DNA of 64,000 nt. Source: Candidatus Binatia bacterium (GTDB lineage Bacteria; Desulfobacterota; Binatia; Bin18). Of the stretch, positions 61,048-64,000 are shown in pieces. Every line of letters begins with the position of its first letter. Position 1 is the stretch's first letter. Under the pieces are notes generated by a model. That model searched no databases. It saw only the letters and a list, made by a program, of their open reading frames with translations, and was not told where the DNA came from. The position numbers and the translations under genes were made by a program. The DNA lies in contig JAJEFA010000009.1 of assembly GCA_022820725.1 (NCBI GenBank), forward strand, positions 310,001-374,000, written 5' to 3'.

Positions 61048-61219
61048 GATGGCCTCCTATCTTTCACTCTGCGTCACATTCTGGGTGGCTGGGTCGGCTC
61101 GTAGCGGACATCTTCAGGCGAGGTGCGCTGGCAGAACCTCTCCCGGAGACACTCCGTCCCGGCCAGCGGCCCGGACCCGTTGCATTGAGGGACGACGCGA
61201 CCAGGCCGGCGTCACCGGA

Positions 61220-62359
61220 TTATTCTTTAATACCGAGAGCCTTGAAGAAGCGTTCCTGCACGACGCTACAGGTCATTTCGTAGAGCATGTCCCTATTGGG
61301 CGATTGTGCCAGGAAGCCGAGCGGGATTTGAAAGCCGCCCTTATCCTTGATGTTTCCACCACCATAGTAGGACTTTCGATCTTCATCCACGCCAAAAAGC
61401 TTTTTCAAGAACGCATCGGGATTCACGGTATCGCTCCGTGTCCTGAGCGAGCCATCAACGGTCTTGCCATCCACAATGCCAAAAACAAGAACAGTGTCTG
61501 TTCCCTCTCGCTGGAGCAGGAATTCCGCCACCTGTGGGATGCCATCGCGGTGTTCGCCCCGCACAAAGCCCACATCGGTAAACACAAAAGAATCAAACAC
61601 CTGCTTCCGCTCCAGGGCTTTTTGAATCATATCCATGACAATCGGCGGCAAAGACTTCTCCGAAATCGTCTTGAGAAGGGGCTGATCCACACACGGCCAC
61701 AAATACGCCGCAGCCTCAAATTCCAATCGACTGGCCTCAATCAACGCCATGGTATCAGAACGAATGCCGTGCATGAGTGCGGTTGCCAGTCGCACCTGGT
61801 CAGTCTCGCCAGGGTTCAGGCCCTCGGGGTATTGTGCCCGTAAATATTCGGTATAGATGGCACAAGTCGAGGCCGCGTCCTCCCGGATATCAACAAATTC
61901 AGCCAGCGGAGTCCCCAGACGACGGTGGTGATCGATAAAGGAGAGAAGGGTCTTGCCGCCGAGCTTGTCCGAAATAGGGGTCTCCGGATTTTGGGTATCA
62001 ACCAGCGCGTAGGCAGAATATGGCGTGAGGTCGAATTCCTCGTCATGGAGTTGCAGGTCAATCTCAAGGCGCTTCACCAACGCGCGGTTTTCATGGTGGC
62101 TGACCTCATGAAAGCACAGCAGCGTGGCTTCGATGTCGAACTCTTTGGCCAAGAACTGATGCGCCAAACCGGAAGCGATATTATCGGGGTCAGGGTAACC
62201 CACCAGGATGATGAGGATTTTTTCCCCATGGTGGCGGGCCAGTATCTCACGTAATTTTTTCCACTGCTTTTTTGGCGAGTCTTGCTCAGCAACAGCACTG
62301 TCTTCAACAACCCGTAGCGGGGGTTCTTCCACAGGTGATACGCCAACAGCGTTTGCCAT
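61220..62359 (-). CDS. DHH-family phosphoesterase
   Basis: A 379-residue protein of the DHH/DHHA1 superfamily. Motif I is LVGYPDPDNIASGLA (D-x-D), motif II YALVDTQNP, motif III LLSFIDHHRRLG with the diagnostic D-H-H, and motif IV near DAASTCAIYTEYLR. A C-terminal DHHA1-like domain holds YYGGGNIKDKGGFQIPL. NrnA-type proteins hydrolyse nanoRNA or cyclic dinucleotides; which it does here is open. The ATG at 62359 is preceded by GGAGGAAAC. It is divergent from the Mla genes. Confidence 0.88.
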   Translation of the reverse strand: MANAVGVSPVEEPPLRVVEDSAVAEQDSPKKQWKKLREILARHHGEKILIILVGYPDPDNIASGLAHQFLAKEFDIEATLLCFHEVSHHENRALVKRLEIDLQLHDEEFDLTPYSAYALVDTQNPETPISDKLGGKTLLSFIDHHRRLGTPLAEFVDIREDAASTCAIYTEYLRAQYPEGLNPGETDQVRLATALMHGIRSDTMALIEASRLEFEAAAYLWPCVDQPLLKTISEKSLPPIVMDMIQKALERKQVFDSFVFTDVGFVRGEHRDGIPQVAEFLLQREGTDTVLVFGIVDGKTVDGSLRTRSDTVNPDAFLKKLFGVDEDRKSYYGGGNIKDKGGFQIPLGFLAQSPNRDMLYEMTCSVVQERFFKALGIKE

Positions 62360-62580
62360 AATGTTTCCTCCACATGCTGTAGACAATAAGGGGAGCATAT
62401 CCCTCTTTTGGTCCATCTGACAAGAGGACCATACCCCTCTTCCGACCCTCCCCGAGCGGGGACTCTCTTGAGCAAACGGCACGCCTGTGGTAGGGGACGT
62501 GTCATCGTTAGAGAGGCTTCAGTCTCAACGCGACCGCGGCGAGCCCGCTCGATTACACGCCCAATGAGAAAGGAAGAGGA

Positions 62581-63351
62581 GTGCTCCGCTTTGTACGCTT
62601 GTGCGGGCGTCTAACCCTCAGCACCCTGCGCGAAATGGGTCGCATGGGGATCTTTCTTGGCACAACCCTGGTCGATATCTTTCGCCCTCCCCTGCAAGGC
62701 GGTCAGCTTGTCCGCCGGATTTACTTTATCGGCAGCCGCTCTCTCCTGCTCATCGTCTTTACCGGAGCCTTTACGGGCATGGTCGTTGCCCTACAGGGAT
62801 ATATTGCCCTGCGGCGCTTTGGGGGCGAAGAGGCACTCGGCCCTATGGTCGGATTGAGCCTGATTCGTGAGCTTGGCCCGGTCCTGTCAGCACTGATGAT
62901 TACGGCCCGCGCAGGCTCGGCTCTGACCGCAGAACTCGGGATTATGCGCATTACCGAGCAAATAGACGCACTCGAAGTCATGGCTCTCAACCCTATCAAA
63001 TATTTAGTGGTCCCCATTTTTCTGGCGGCCTGCATTACCTTTCCCCTTTTGAATAGCGTGTTTGTAACAGTTGGCATTTATGGCGGCTATATTGTCGGCG
63101 TTGAGTTACTGGGCGGCAGTTCAGGGGCGTATTTTACGCAGATGAGCAGTGCGGCGGATTCCAGCGATATTTGGATGGGTGTGTATAAATCGCTCTCGTT
63201 TGGCGTGATTGTTGCCTGGGTCAGTTGTTTTAAGGGATTTTATGCTGCGCATGGGGCCGAGGGGGTCAGTCACGCCACAACGCAATCCGTTGTGATGTGT
63301 GCGGTCTTGATCCTGGTGTGGGATTATTTCATTGGTTCTGTCCTCGTGTAG
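62581..63351 (+). CDS. mlaE: Mla-type lipid ABC transporter permease
   Basis: A 256-residue permease of the MlaE/YrbE family. The N-terminal amphipathic helix (FVRLCGRLTLSTLREMGRMG), GAFTGMVVALQGYIALRRFG, and the conserved ITARAGSALTAELGIMRITE and QIDALEVMALNPIKYLVVP are the usual motifs. It moves phospholipids between outer and inner membranes with MlaF and MlaD. Start is GTG at 62581. The gene for the ATPase begins 30 bases later. Confidence 0.93.
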   Translation: MLRFVRLCGRLTLSTLREMGRMGIFLGTTLVDIFRPPLQGGQLVRRIYFIGSRSLLLIVFTGAFTGMVVALQGYIALRRFGGEEALGPMVGLSLIRELGPVLSALMITARAGSALTAELGIMRITEQIDALEVMALNPIKYLVVPIFLAACITFPLLNSVFVTVGIYGGYIVGVELLGGSSGAYFTQMSSAADSSDIWMGVYKSLSFGVIVAWVSCFKGFYAAHGAEGVSHATTQSVVMCAVLILVWDYFIGSVLV

Positions 63352-63381
63352 TCGTATGAAGCCGGTATCGAGCATTGCCGT

Positions 63382-64000
63382 ATGATCCGCCTCGTTAATG
63401 TCTGTAAATCCTTTGGCAGCCAACAGGTCTTGTCCGGGCTGAATCTCGATATTCCCGACCGAGCGGTGTACGTCGTGGTCGGGGTCAGTGGAGCCGGAAA
63501 AAGCTGTTTACTCAAGCATCTGATCGGCTTAATGCGTCCCGATTCCGGGCAGGTTTGGATAGACGATATAGAGATTACCAGCTTGGGACGACGAGCCCTC
63601 AATCGAGTTCGGAACCGGTTTGGCATGCTCTTCCAGGGCGGGGCACTGTTCGATTCCATGTCCGTGTATGACAACGTCGCCTTTCCCCTACGTGAAAAAA
63701 CGCGAAAGAGCGAAGCCGAAATTCGGGACAAAGTCCATGAACGCCTTTTCCAAGTCGGCCTCGCCGGTGTGGATGCCAAATTCCCGTCTGAACTATCAGG
63801 CGGGATGCGTAAACGCGCGGCCCTGGCCCGCTCGCTCGTCTCCGACCCTGAGGTCCTCTTGTTTGATGAACCGACGACCGGCCTTGATCCCATTCGGGTC
63901 AATGCCATTCATCGACTGATTCTTGACCTCCATCAGTTGCTGGGCTTTACGGCGGTTGTCGTCAGCCACGAAATTCCAGCGGTCTTTTCTCTGGCCACCC
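63382..64000 (+). CDS. mlaF: Mla-type lipid ABC transporter ATPase (partial at the right edge)
   Basis: The first 206 codons of an ABC ATPase that continues past the window. Walker A is GVSGAGKSCLLKHLIG, the Q loop is MLFQGGALFDSMSVYDNVAF (the GGALFDS form is typical of MlaF), the signature is ELSGGMRKRAALARSL, Walker B is EVLLFDEPTTGLDP, and the switch His is in VVVSHEIP. It follows mlaE by 30 bases. A membrane-anchored substrate-binding (MlaD) gene is expected next. Confidence 0.94.
   Translation, partial: MIRLVNVCKSFGSQQVLSGLNLDIPDRAVYVVVGVSGAGKSCLLKHLIGLMRPDSGQVWIDDIEITSLGRRALNRVRNRFGMLFQGGALFDSMSVYDNVAFPLREKTRKSEAEIRDKVHERLFQVGLAGVDAKFPSELSGGMRKRAALARSLVSDPEVLLFDEPTTGLDPIRVNAIHRLILDLHQLLGFTAVVVSHEIPAVFSLAT

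Overview
The window is a gene-dense stretch of bacterial chromosome with fairly high GC and about 65 genes on both strands. I see no phage, plasmid, IS transposase, rRNA or CRISPR. The minus-strand order tilS, ftsH, glmM, nnrDE, tsaE, lysC, cimA recalls Geobacter-type (Desulfobacterota) chromosomes, with folP, pdxJ and acpS missing between. A coenzyme F420 operon with separate cofG and cofH, a UGSC-type selenoprotein, paired MaoC-like hydratases and several families of dispersed palindromes suggest an uncultured relative such as Binatota or Tectomicrobia. That placement is inference.

Layout. 1-3989 (minus): succinate dehydrogenase/fumarate reductase subunits, 5-formyl-THF cyclo-ligase and a MaoC-like pair. 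4064-6932: a toxin-antitoxin remnant, palindromic repeats, an NTF2-fold protein and an alpha/beta hydrolase. 6933-9290: SirB1-like, Nudix and YchF-like genes. 9378-11459 (minus): two tiny membrane proteins, a selenoprotein read through an in-frame UGA with a bacterial SECIS hairpin, and its probable partner. 11586-12837: DsbA-like protein and a DUF433/DUF5615 toxin-antitoxin pair. 13807-16277: two tandem copies of a nitroreductase plus small-helical-protein module. 16298-32641 (minus): DNA repair, isoprenoid, nucleotide, cell wall and amino acid genes, then nnrDE, glmM, ftsH and tilS. 32725-32964: a 35-residue membrane protein and tRNA-Met. 33046-35248 (minus): phosphatase, enoyl-CoA hydratase, lipB.

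35864-40159 (plus) is the F420 operon cofG-cofH-cofD-cofE. 40323-48305 is a seven-gene unit with mostly overlapping or abutting genes: circularly permuted ATP-grasp, alpha-E protein, RsbW-like kinase, STAS protein, receiver-PP2C phosphatase, periplasmic ligand-binding protein and sensor histidine kinase. It reads as a complete path from periplasmic signal to partner switch, linked to a peptide-ligase-like pair, and is one of the two most interesting regions together with the selenoprotein locus. 48408-48534 holds fragments of two decayed genes. fbp and a class I aldolase follow (gluconeogenesis).

50846-54649 (minus) is a five-gene, overlapping envelope glycosylation operon. tRNA-Arg follows, then acs-cysS-modA-modB-modC (minus), a DHH phosphoesterase, and the start of an Mla-type lipid ABC transporter that runs off the right edge.
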